From Coriobacteriia bacterium (GTDB lineage: Bacteria; Actinomycetota; Coriobacteriia; Coriobacteriales; Atopobiaceae): a stretch of DNA of 64,000 nucleotides. The first letter of the stretch is position 1, and every line of letters begins with the position of its first letter. Positions 17,701-24,563 of the stretch are shown here, piece by piece. The position numbers were made by a program, and so were the translations under genes. The notes below the pieces were generated by a model. It searched no databases, was not told the origin of the DNA, and saw only the letters and a list, made by a program, of their open reading frames with translations. The stretch lies in contig JAUMVN010000005.1 of NCBI GenBank assembly GCA_030530145.1, forward strand, positions 28,457 through 92,456, in the 5' to 3' direction.

Positions 17701-19340
17701 AGGAGATCCTCGAGAACTCTGGCAAGATCTACACCATGCTCAAGGTCGACCAGGTGAGCAACCTCGGCGCCGCGCGCATCCGCATCCGCTCGCTTATGGC
17801 GGCGCTCAAGGAGCAGGGCGCCGAGCTCGAGCGCCGCGCCGCCGCCGGCGAGCTCAGCGAGGCCGAGCCCGCCGAGGTTGTCTACGCCGACGGCACGCCC
17901 GAGCGCAAGCGCGCCGACGACGGCGACGTGCCCGTCTACCGCGAGGCCGCGAGCTCCGCGTTCACGAAGGTCCGCTACACGAAGGAGATGCAGGACGCCG
18001 GCTACACGATCCTCGCCCCGCAGATGAGCCCGATCCACTTCGAGCTCGTCGAGGTCCTTCTCAAGAACGAGGGCTACAACTGCGTGCTCATGCCGTCCGT
18101 CGACCAGGGCGCCGTGGACATGGGCCTCAAGTACGTGAACAACGACATCTGCTACCCCTCGATCCTGGTCACGGGCCAGATCATGGAGGCGGTGCTCTCC
18201 GGCAAGTACGACCTCACGCGCACGGCCGTCCTGATCACCCAGACCGGCGGCGGCTGCCGAGCGACCAACTACATCGCCCTTATCCGCAAGGCGCTCAAGG
18301 ACTCCGGCCACCCCGAGATCCCCGTCATCTCGCTCTCGGCGGCGTCCGGCCTCGACGAGAGCAGCCCGGGCTTCAACGTCTTCAAGCCCGCGCTTCTCAT
18401 CAAGGCCGTCTACGCGCTGCTCTACGGCGACCTGATCATGCAGCTGCTCTACCGCACGCGCCCCTACGAGACGCGCCCGGGATCGGCCGACGAGCTCTAC
18501 GACCGCATGATGGCGCAGGCCAAGGGCGAGCTGCTCCGCGCCTCGCGCAGCAGCTTCTTCAAGCTCTGCCAGCAGACCATCGACGCCTTCGAGGCCCTGC
18601 CGCTGACCGACGACCGCTCCAAGCCGCGCGTCGGTGTGGTGGGCGAGATCCTCGTCAAGTACCACCCGACGGCCAACAACCAGGTCGTCCGCGTGATCGA
18701 GCAGGAGGGCTGCGAGGCCAACGTCCCCGGCCTCGTGGACTTCTTCCTCTTCAGCATGACGCACCCCATCAACATGAAGGGGGAACTCGGCTCGAAGGCC
18801 TCCGCGCGCCTGGCCAACGCCGCCGGCATCAAGCTCGTCGTCGGCATCCGCGACCGCCTGAACAAGATGCTCGAGGCCTCCAGCCGCTTCGAGGCCTATC
18901 CCGACATCTGGGAGCTCGCCGAGAAGGCCGAGCAGGTGCTCTCCCTCTGCAACGGCATGGGCGAGGGCTGGCTGCTCACGGCCGAGATGTGCGACCTCAT
19001 CGAGACCGGCACGCCTAACATCGTGTGCTGCTCGCCGTTCGCGTGCCTGCCCAACCACGTGGTGGGCAAGGCCGTCATCAAGCGCCTGCGCGAGATGCAC
19101 CCCGAGAGCAACATCGTCGCCGTGGACTACGACCCCGGCGCCTCCGAGGTCAACCAGCTCAACCGCATCAAGCTGATGATCTCCGTGGCCAAGGAGAACT
19201 ACCGCAACAACCGCGGCGAGGGCTTCAGGCTCGAGGGCGACGACGAGGGCAACGGCGCCGACGAGGACTACGGCCTGCCGCTGACGGCCGAGCAGCGCGA
19301 GCACTTGGCCGACATCAAGGCGCGCGCCGCCGTGGACTAG
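14706..19340 (+). CDS. Giant 2-hydroxyacyl-CoA dehydratase activase-like protein (two ASKHA ATPase domains plus DUF2229)
   Basis: A 1544-aa iron-sulfur ATPase of the HgdC/BcrAD/BadFG family. ATPase domain 1 starts near residue 44 (GIDVGSTTVKLAV) and has NGTCAGGTGAF and SRCGVFAKSD. Domain 2 starts near residue 359 (GIDAGSTTMKAAVV) and has NEACSSGCGSF and SRCTVFMNSRV. These cysteines correspond to the cluster ligands of the dimeric activators. A Cys-rich linker (CGRCSNNCLLTV) is followed from about residue 708 by a DUF2229 region (GIPRALNMYENYPFWH). The C-terminal part resembles dehydratase-type subunits (GCGLDALTTDQVQEIL; QTGGGCRATNY). Such proteins use ATP to push electrons to very low potential. 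No separate dehydratase subunits are nearby, so the acceptor is unknown. Overlaps the tetR gene. Confidence 0.92.
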   Translation: MSDKTAASIKAEKAARPAIELKQVGAELSPKNPYDLTYAHLRLGIDVGSTTVKLAVIDDRDHLIYANYERHHTDVRATAKELFARAKKVIGSTPMRVSITGSGGMLLAKWLDLEFVQEVIASKRAVETLIPQTDCAIELGGEDAKIIYFDNGIEQRMNGTCAGGTGAFIDQMASLLHTDASGLNELAKSSTQIHPIASRCGVFAKSDVQPLLNEGAAPADVAASIFQAVANQTVSGLACGHPIRGYVAFLGGPLQYLSELRHRFYVTLNLDEEHIILPENAHLFVATGAALAGESEKHVTFDEVIELLDNLKDTQGSEVARLEPLFADEADYQEFKERHDKQVVPKGDLASYHGRVFIGIDAGSTTMKAAVVGEGGELLYTWYGNNNGDILGTARIITDDIYDKMPADCAIGHVTTTGYGEQILIEALCADSGEIETVAHLRGAKAFIPDVEFILDIGGQDMKCLQVKDGVIEHIMLNEACSSGCGSFIASFADSMGMSVQDFAEVAVRATAPVDLGSRCTVFMNSRVKQAQKEGATIGDVAAGLSYSVIKNALFKVIKLRDFEEIGTYCVVQGGTFLSDATLRAFEKLTGRNVIRPDVAGCMGAYGAALLARDRAGAEGVSALLPREAIDNLQVKHTNVHCGRCSNNCLLTVNDFGGGRRFITGNRCEKGAGGSKRAKNDAPNLFDYKNKLLFDRPVLAEDEAPRGTVGIPRALNMYENYPFWHAFFTELGFRVVLSDQTNGKTYDAGIESMPSESVCYPAKLSHGHIMNLIKKDPDFIWMPCICWERKEDQAATNHYNCPIVMSYPQALELNVDELGRDTEVEFLDPFLPYDKKGELKRRLYEVVSEQRERDAAEGRGRVRGAHITRAEIDAAVNAAWEADAAFHDAMHRKGDEALRWIEEHRGHGIVLAGRPYHNDPEINHAIPELVHSFGFAVLTEDSIAHKMHPERPIRVVDQWMFHSRLYRAARFVASRNDLDLIQLFSFGCGLDALTTDQVQEILENSGKIYTMLKVDQVSNLGAARIRIRSLMAALKEQGAELERRAAAGELSEAEPAEVVYADGTPERKRADDGDVPVYREAASSAFTKVRYTKEMQDAGYTILAPQMSPIHFELVEVLLKNEGYNCVLMPSVDQGAVDMGLKYVNNDICYPSILVTGQIMEAVLSGKYDLTRTAVLITQTGGGCRATNYIALIRKALKDSGHPEIPVISLSAASGLDESSPGFNVFKPALLIKAVYALLYGDLIMQLLYRTRPYETRPGSADELYDRMMAQAKGELLRASRSSFFKLCQQTIDAFEALPLTDDRSKPRVGVVGEILVKYHPTANNQVVRVIEQEGCEANVPGLVDFFLFSMTHPINMKGELGSKASARLANAAGIKLVVGIRDRLNKMLEASSRFEAYPDIWELAEKAEQVLSLCNGMGEGWLLTAEMCDLIETGTPNIVCCSPFACLPNHVVGKAVIKRLREMHPESNIVAVDYDPGASEVNQLNRIKLMISVAKENYRNNRGEGFRLEGDDEGNGADEDYGLPLTAEQREHLADIKARAAVD

Positions 19341-19367
19341 CGGGCGTTCGGGGCGAGAAAGGCTGGA

Positions 19368-19414
19368 TTTGATAGCCGCGTCTTGCAAAAATGCTAGATA
19401 CGGCTATCAATTTC
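19368..19414 (+). terminator. Terminator-like hairpin after the activase gene
   Basis: A 16-bp arm starting GATAGCCGCGTC (19371-19386) pairs, with three mismatches, with 19393-19408 ending ACGGCTATC. The loop is AAAAAT, and flanking T and A runs allow bidirectional function. Confidence 0.6.
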
Positions 19415-19526
19415 GAAGGGGGAGCAGGTCGCCGCGCCCCCTTGGGGTACAATCCCAACCACGCCGCGCGAGCGGCACGAATCTTGACATTCGCATCATG
19501 GTGGCAGCGTCCCCATTCCATCTCGT

Positions 19527-19892
19527 GGGGGTGACTGGTTTCGACAGGGTGGGCCTGAGATGGGCAGCAGGCCGTGGTCTCCTCGCCACGTTAAACAGGG
19601 GAACCGTCAAATTGAATTGACGACACTTATTCTTACGAGCCTCTGGCTCTCGCTGCTTAATTAACTAGCGGCGCGTCAATGCGGGGATCGCTCCCGTTCC
19701 CGCGGCGACGTCATTTTAGGGAGATGCTTGCTTGGACGTAGCTGGTATGCCAAGCAAAAAGACTGAACCAACTGGGTCGCCAAGCGCGGGTTGACGGGTG
19801 CGCGGCGGCTAAGACTTAACCGGCAACTGAGCCTGGAGACACCTTTCAGGGGCTTGCTTTGGACCGGAGTTCGATTCTCCGCACCTCCACCA
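19527..19892 (+). ncRNA. ssrA: Transfer-messenger RNA
   Basis: The 5' end GGGGGTGACTGGTTTCGACA is the tmRNA hallmark, and the 3' end GGAGTTCGATTCTCC then GCACCTCCACCA gives the T arm and acceptor. GGGGGUG pairs with CACCUCC (one G-U), leaving A and CCA, so CCA is encoded. The proteolysis tag frame ends at TAA 19658-19660 and reads ...DDTYSYEPLALAA. The resume codon is at or just before 19619; an in-frame TGA two codons upstream sets the limit. It rescues stalled ribosomes and tags the nascent chain. Confidence 0.97.
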
Positions 19893-19996
19893 TAGGCGAA
19901 TCGCGAGGGCCCGCTTACCCGTTGGGGTGGCGGGTCCTCGCTTATATGAATCGAAGGCGCGCCCGACGAGGCGACGGGGCGAGAGGAGCTTTTGCG

Positions 19997-20902
19997 ATGG
20001 AGAAGGACCAGGAGACGCAGGCGGCCGCTCCCGCGCTCGTGCTCGAGGGCGGCGGTTTCCGCGGCATGTTCACGGCCGGCGTGCTCGACGTGCTGCTCGA
20101 GCGCGGGCTCACGGGCTTCTCGAGCGTCTGGGGCGTCTCGGCCGGCGCCATGAACGCGGTGAGCTTCAAGAGCCGCCAGATCGGCCGCACCATGCGCGTC
20201 ATGCTCGCCTTCCGCGACGATTCCCGCTTCATGGGCTTCCTGAGCCTGGCCAAGACCGGCGACATGACGGGCGGTGAGTTCGTCTACGAGACGGTGCAGA
20301 ACGAGCTCGACCCCTGCGATCAGGAAGCGTTCCACGACAACCCCATGCAGATGTACGCCGTGGCCTCGAACGTGACCTTCGGCACGGCCGACTACCTGCA
20401 CGTGGCGCATCTTCCCGAGGACACCTTGAAGGTCCGCGCCTCCGCGTCGCTGCCCGGTGTCTCCCGCATGGTGGAGATCGACGGCCAGCGCTACCTCGAC
20501 GGCGGCACGACCGACTCGGTGCCGTTCGCGGCGGCCATGGGCCTTCCGGGCTCCCGCGCGCCGGAGGGCTACGTCCCCGCCGACCGCGCCCTCGTCGTGC
20601 TGACCCAGCACCGCGCCTACGTCAAGGGCGCCGGCTCGGAGGCGATGGTCCTTCGCTCCCACCGCTACGACAGCTACCCGTACTACACCGAGGCGCTGCG
20701 CACGCGCCCTGAGCGCTACAACGCCCAGCGCGAGCAGCTCTGGGAGCTCGAGCGGGAGGGTAGGTGCCTGGTCATCGCCCCCGAGAAGCCCGTCGAGGTC
20801 GGCGTCATGGAGACCTCCGGGGCGCCGCTGCTCGACCTGTACCTGCAGGGGCGCCGGCAGGCGGAGGCGCGTCTCGCCGAGATCGACGGGTTCCTCCAGT
20901 AG
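19997..20902 (+). CDS. Patatin-like phospholipase family protein
   Basis: A 301-aa patatin-fold lipid acyl hydrolase. The oxyanion loop is LEGGGFRGMFTAGVLDVLLE, the nucleophile elbow GVSAGA puts the catalytic Ser at residue 48, and DGGTTDSVPF puts the dyad Asp at about residue 168. The C-terminal 100 residues are of the type found in bacterial patatins of the YjjU/RssA group. I chose ATG 19997, 8 bases after GAGGAG; the frame is open upstream only because it overlaps the 3' end of the tmRNA. No signal peptide, so it is cytoplasmic or membrane-associated. Substrate unknown. Confidence 0.92.
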   Translation: MEKDQETQAAAPALVLEGGGFRGMFTAGVLDVLLERGLTGFSSVWGVSAGAMNAVSFKSRQIGRTMRVMLAFRDDSRFMGFLSLAKTGDMTGGEFVYETVQNELDPCDQEAFHDNPMQMYAVASNVTFGTADYLHVAHLPEDTLKVRASASLPGVSRMVEIDGQRYLDGGTTDSVPFAAAMGLPGSRAPEGYVPADRALVVLTQHRAYVKGAGSEAMVLRSHRYDSYPYYTEALRTRPERYNAQREQLWELEREGRCLVIAPEKPVEVGVMETSGAPLLDLYLQGRRQAEARLAEIDGFLQ

Positions 20903-21115
20903 GGCGGCGGACCCCGGCGGGCGCGGCGCGTCGGCGCCATGATGTGTGAAGCTTGTGATGCCTGCCTGCGCCTAAAATTCATCCTCGCCCACGACCTGCG
21001 GTGACGTACAATTTACAAGCTTTGTCTACAAGAGCCCCGTATTCTCTTAAAAGAACAAGCATCTCGGCGGTTTGTCCAGAAGCCGTCCGAACCGTAGGTA
21101 CGTAGGAGGAGTCAA

Positions 21116-21556
21116 GTGAAGAAGTCGACTCAATTCGCCAAGGCTGGCGAGGTCGAGCGCAAGTGGCTGCTTATCGACGCTGAGGGCGCTACCCTTGGTC
21201 GTCTTGCCACCACCGCTGCTATGGCGCTGCGCGGCAAGAACAAGCCGCAGTACACCCCGAACGCCGACACCGGCGATTTCGTGGTCGTCATCAACGCCGA
21301 CAAGGTCGTCCTTACCGGCAACAAGATGGACCAGAAGCGCTACTGGCGCTACTCCGGCTATCTTGGTGGCCTGAAGTTCGAGAGCTTCAAGGAGGCCATG
21401 GAGAAGCACCCCGAGCGCGTCATCGAGCACGCGGTCAAGGGCATGCTCCCCAAGACCACCCTCGGCCGCAAGCAGGGCATGAAGCTCAAGGTTTACGCTG
21501 GTGCCGAGCACCCGCACGCCGCCCAGAACCCCGTTCAGATCGATTGGAGGGCCTAA
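21116..21556 (+). CDS. rplM: 50S ribosomal protein L13
   Basis: A 146-aa protein that starts with GTG after TAGGAGGAG. L13 landmarks are [19 protein letters not shown], the long basic central region, and [17 protein letters not shown]. It is an early assembly protein of the large subunit and forms the usual two-gene operon with rpsI, 2 bp downstream. The 213-bp leader upstream holds TACAAT (21007-21012) as a possible -10 box but no convincing -35. Confidence 0.97.
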   Translation: MKKSTQFAKAGEVERKWLLIDAEGATLGRLATTAAMALRGKNKPQYTPNADTGDFVVVINADKVVLTGNKMDQKRYWRYSGYLGGLKFESFKEAMEKHPERVIEHAVKGMLPKTTLGRKQGMKLKVYAGAEHPHAAQNPVQIDWRA

Positions 21557-21558
21557 TC

Positions 21559-21954
21559 ATGGCTGAGAACTCCGTGGTTTACTGGGGCACTGGTCGCCGT
21601 AAAGAGGCCGTCGCCCGTGTCCGTCTCGTTCCCGGCACCGGCAAGTTCCTCGTCAACGGCCGCGACGCCCTCAACTACTTCGGTCGTCAGCAGCTCGTCG
21701 ACAACGCCCTCGCCCCGCTCAAGCTGACCGAGACCGCCGATCGCTTCGACGTCCTCGCCAACTGCGACGGCGGCGGTATCAACGGCCAGTCCGGCGCCTG
21801 CCGCCTGGGCATCTCCCGCGCCCTTCTGGACGCCGGCGAGTACCGTGCCGACCTCAAGAAGGCCGGCTTCCTCACGCGCGACGCGCGTGCGGTCGAGCGC
21901 AAGAAGTACGGCCTGAAGAAGGCCCGCAAGCGTCCGCAGTTCTCCAAGCGCTAA
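21559..21954 (+). CDS. rpsI: 30S ribosomal protein S9
   Basis: A 131-aa protein. The [20 protein letters not shown] segment and the basic C-terminal tail [12 protein letters not shown], whose end contacts P-site tRNA, are diagnostic. I chose ATG 21559 (TTGGAGGG upstream) rather than the in-frame TTG at 21544. Second gene of the rplM-rpsI operon, closed by a terminator. Confidence 0.97.
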   Translation: MAENSVVYWGTGRRKEAVARVRLVPGTGKFLVNGRDALNYFGRQQLVDNALAPLKLTETADRFDVLANCDGGGINGQSGACRLGISRALLDAGEYRADLKKAGFLTRDARAVERKKYGLKKARKRPQFSKR

Positions 21955-21974
21955 GCTTCGAGCAATTTGCATCC

Positions 21975-22012
21975 AAAAGGACCCGTCGACAATGGTCGGC
22001 GGGTCCTTTTTC
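21975..22012 (+). terminator. Rho-independent terminator of rplM-rpsI
   Basis: AAAAGGACCCG (21975-21985) pairs with CGGGTCCTTTT (22000-22010), with an internal GAC/GTC pairing and a T run. Confidence 0.9.
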
Positions 22013-22047
22013 ATGCGTGGGGAGGCGATTTGGACAGCTCCTGCAAC

Positions 22048-22187
22048 AAAGTCCCGAGAATGTACGACTGACTGGGCGCTGTGCGAGTAGCCGGCCTCAA
22101 TTCGTCCGCATTTGCCCAGTTGGGCGATCGCCAAAGGGTCGCGGCTACTCGGCTGGTCACCAGTCAATCGTACATTCTCGGGACTTT
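22048..22187. repeat. Palindromic element, CGAGTAG family, copy A
   Basis: 28-bp outer arms: 22048-22075, starting AAAGTCCCGAGAATGTACGA, pair with 22160-22187 with a single C/T difference. Inner arms are CGAGTAGCCG (22084-22093) and CGGCTACTCG (22142-22151), and GCCCAGTTGGGC sits near the tip. It resembles the element at 54104-54246 in layout and partly in sequence. Small open frames here are not genes. Confidence 0.85.
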
Positions 22188-22378
22188 GGTTTATGGGACC
22201 TCGGGTTGCCTGCTAAGGCTGGCTCCAGACGGGCGGCATAGACGTCGAACCGGCAGGGTGTACTTCCTTTATGGCGCGGGCCTGCATTCGAGGGGGCGGG
22301 GCCGCCCGCCGTTCAGGCTGGTAGTAGAATTTAGAACCGTTGAATCGTCACCTGTTGTCTAGCAAGAAGGGGCAACGA

Positions 22379-23716
22379 ATGAAGTACTTCGGCACCGACG
22401 GCTTCCGCGGCCGCGCCAACGAGGGCCTGAACGTCGAGCACGCCTACAAGATCGGCCGCTACGTCGGCTGGTACTACGGCAAGCGCCAGGGCAAGAAGGC
22501 CCGCGTCATCCTGGGCAAGGACACCCGCCGCTCGAGCTACATGTTCGAGTCCGCCATCGTCAGCGGCCTCGTGGCCTCCGGCGCCGACGCCTACATGCTG
22601 CACGTCATCCCGACCCCCGGCGTTTCTTATGAGGTCGTGGACGGGGCCTTCGACTGCGGCATCATGATCACCGCCTCGCACAACCCCTACACCGACAACG
22701 GCATCAAGCTCGTCAACCGCGAGGGCTACAAGATGGACGAGGACGTCCTCGAGCTCATCGAGGACTACATCGACGGCAAGTCCGAGGTCCCTCTTGCCAC
22801 GGGCGACGCCATCGGCTGCACGGTCGACTACATGCAGGGCCGCAACCGCTATATCGCGAGCCTTATCTCTAGCTGCGGTTTCTCTCTCCAGGGGCTCAAG
22901 ATCGGCCTGGACTGCGCCAACGGCTCCGCCTCCTCCGTCGCGCGCCCGGTCTTCGACGCCATGGGCGCCGAGACCCACGTGATCAACAACTCGCCGAACG
23001 GGTTCAACATCAATGTGGACTGCGGCTCCACCCACATCGAGCAGCTCCAGCGCTTCGTCGTCCAGAACGGCCTCGACGTGGGCTTCGCTTACGACGGCGA
23101 CGCCGACCGCTGCCTCGCGGTCGATGAGCGCGGCCACCTCGTGGACGGCGACCTCATCCTCTACGTCTGCGGCTGCTACCTGAATAAGCACGGCCGTCTG
23201 GCCAAGTCCACGGTCGTCCCCACCGTTATGAGCAACTTCGGCCTGTTCAAGGCGTTCGACGCCGCCGGCATCTCCTACGAGAAGACCGATGTGGGCGACA
23301 AGAACGTCTACGCCTGCATGCGCGAGAACGGCTACACCCTGGGCGGCGAGCAGTCCGGCCACGTGATCTTCTCCGACCTCGAGAAGACCGGCGACGGCAT
23401 CATGACCTCGCTGCGCATCATGGAGGTCCTGCGCGGCGAGCGCGAGAAGCTCTCCGAGCTCACCCGCCCGGTCAAGCTCTACCCGCAGCAGCTCGACAAC
23501 ATCCGCGTGACCGACAAGAACGCCGCGATGAACGCGCCCGAGGTCACGAGCGCCGTAGCCAAGGCCGAGCAGTTCCTCGAGGGCAACGGCCGCGTGCTTG
23601 TGCGCGCCTCCGGCACCGAGCCGCTCGTGCGCGTGCTCGCCGAGGCCCCCGACGAGAAGCTCTGCGCCGAGGCGAACCAGATTGTGATTGCTGCGCTGGA
23701 GCCGTATAAGGCCTAA
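22379..23716 (+). CDS. glmM: Phosphoglucosamine mutase
   Basis: Interconverts glucosamine-6-P and glucosamine-1-P for UDP-GlcNAc and peptidoglycan synthesis. The 445-aa length is standard. YFGTDGFRGRAN is the N-terminal signature, and TASHNPYTDNGIK carries the phosphoserine (about Ser100). AYDGDADRCLAVDE is the metal loop, GEQSGHVIF is the sugar-binding loop, and RASGTEPLVRV binds phosphate. AGAAGGGG precedes ATG 22379. Heads a run of envelope-related genes (acpS, nnr, alr). Confidence 0.97.
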   Translation: MKYFGTDGFRGRANEGLNVEHAYKIGRYVGWYYGKRQGKKARVILGKDTRRSSYMFESAIVSGLVASGADAYMLHVIPTPGVSYEVVDGAFDCGIMITASHNPYTDNGIKLVNREGYKMDEDVLELIEDYIDGKSEVPLATGDAIGCTVDYMQGRNRYIASLISSCGFSLQGLKIGLDCANGSASSVARPVFDAMGAETHVINNSPNGFNINVDCGSTHIEQLQRFVVQNGLDVGFAYDGDADRCLAVDERGHLVDGDLILYVCGCYLNKHGRLAKSTVVPTVMSNFGLFKAFDAAGISYEKTDVGDKNVYACMRENGYTLGGEQSGHVIFSDLEKTGDGIMTSLRIMEVLRGEREKLSELTRPVKLYPQQLDNIRVTDKNAAMNAPEVTSAVAKAEQFLEGNGRVLVRASGTEPLVRVLAEAPDEKLCAEANQIVIAALEPYKA

Positions 23717-23757
23717 CCGCGCCTGCGCGCACTGGTAGAATTCAGAAGGTTATGTCT

Positions 23758-23788
23758 GACGCGCGTCGGGAGGCCGGCGCGCGTCTTT
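23758..23788 (+). terminator. Possible terminator after glmM
   Basis: GACGCGCG (23758-23765) pairs with CGCGCGTC (23778-23785), followed by TTTG. Short T tract, so possibly partial. Confidence 0.5.
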
Positions 23789-23860
23789 GTAGCAACATTG
23801 GGCACGCTCGGGGCGAGAAGTTCCTCGGGCGCAGGCGGCAAAGCGCAGGGGGCGAGGCAC

Positions 23861-24559
23861 ATGGCAGCAGCGGGCATCGGCGTCGACATGCTCGAGATCT
23901 CGCGCATGGAGCGCGTCATCGAGCGCCGCCCCAACTTCCTGCGCCGCGTCTTCACCGAGGAGGAGCGCGCCTACTGCGAACGCTCCGCCCGCCCGGCCGA
24001 GCACTACGCCGCCCGCTGGGCTGCCCGCGAAGCCGTGGTCAAGGCCCTCGGCTGCGGCTTCGGCAATGGCGTGGGGATCCGTGACGTGAGCGTCGTGCGC
24101 GACGAGCGCGGAGCCGTCCGCGCCCAGCTCACGGGCGGTGCGGCCAAGGTCGCCTTGGAGAAAGGCGTCGTCGAGGTCGCGCTCTCCATCAGCTATACGC
24201 GTGAGGTGGCCGTCGCCAACGCCGTGGCCGTGACCGAGGCGGTCAAGCCCAAGGTCGACGCCAAAGCGGACGCCGCCCGCGCGCTCGCCGCGAGCTTCCG
24301 CGAGGCGAAGAGCGTCCTCGACGAGCTCGAGCGCGTCGAGGACGCGCAGATGCAGCTGCCGCTCGAGCAGGTGGGCGCCGACACGACGGCGGTCGCGGCG
24401 AGCGGCGTGGCCGACCTGCGCGCGTCGGCGGAGCGCGCGGCGTCGTCGCAGGCGGCCACCGCCCCAAACCAGGCGTTCCCCGCGGGCTTCTCGCCGGCCG
24501 AGCCGACGGCGACGCCCTTGCCCGCCGAAACCGAACCGCAGCCTTCCACGAAGGAGTAG
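23861..24559 (+). CDS. acpS: Holo-[acyl-carrier-protein] synthase with long C-terminal tail
   Basis: Transfers 4'-phosphopantetheine from CoA to acyl carrier protein. The catalytic core (about residues 1-125) has GIGVDMLEISRMERVI, with the metal Asp, and ARWAAREAVVKALGCGFG, with the metal Glu. The protein is 232 aa, whereas the family is usually 115-130 aa. The extra 105 or so residues are Ala/Glu-rich, start as a charged helix (AKADAARALAASFREAKSV) and end in a Pro/Thr-rich low-complexity tail. ATG 23861 follows CAGGGGG. The nnr gene starts 4 bp after the stop. Confidence 0.9.
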   Translation: MAAAGIGVDMLEISRMERVIERRPNFLRRVFTEEERAYCERSARPAEHYAARWAAREAVVKALGCGFGNGVGIRDVSVVRDERGAVRAQLTGGAAKVALEKGVVEVALSISYTREVAVANAVAVTEAVKPKVDAKADAARALAASFREAKSVLDELERVEDAQMQLPLEQVGADTTAVAASGVADLRASAERAASSQAATAPNQAFPAGFSPAEPTATPLPAETEPQPSTKE

Positions 24560-24563
24560 CCAT

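Noticed and set aside
15321..19388. A 1355-codon open frame on the minus strand opposite the activase
   Set aside because: It is an antisense shadow created by strong GC third-position bias. Its translation is Leu/Val/Asp/Glu/Gly-rich with no motifs, and the plus strand carries a full-length family match.
22017..22362. Small overlapping frames after rpsI
   Set aside because: They are contained in the palindromic element and its flank and follow no codon bias.
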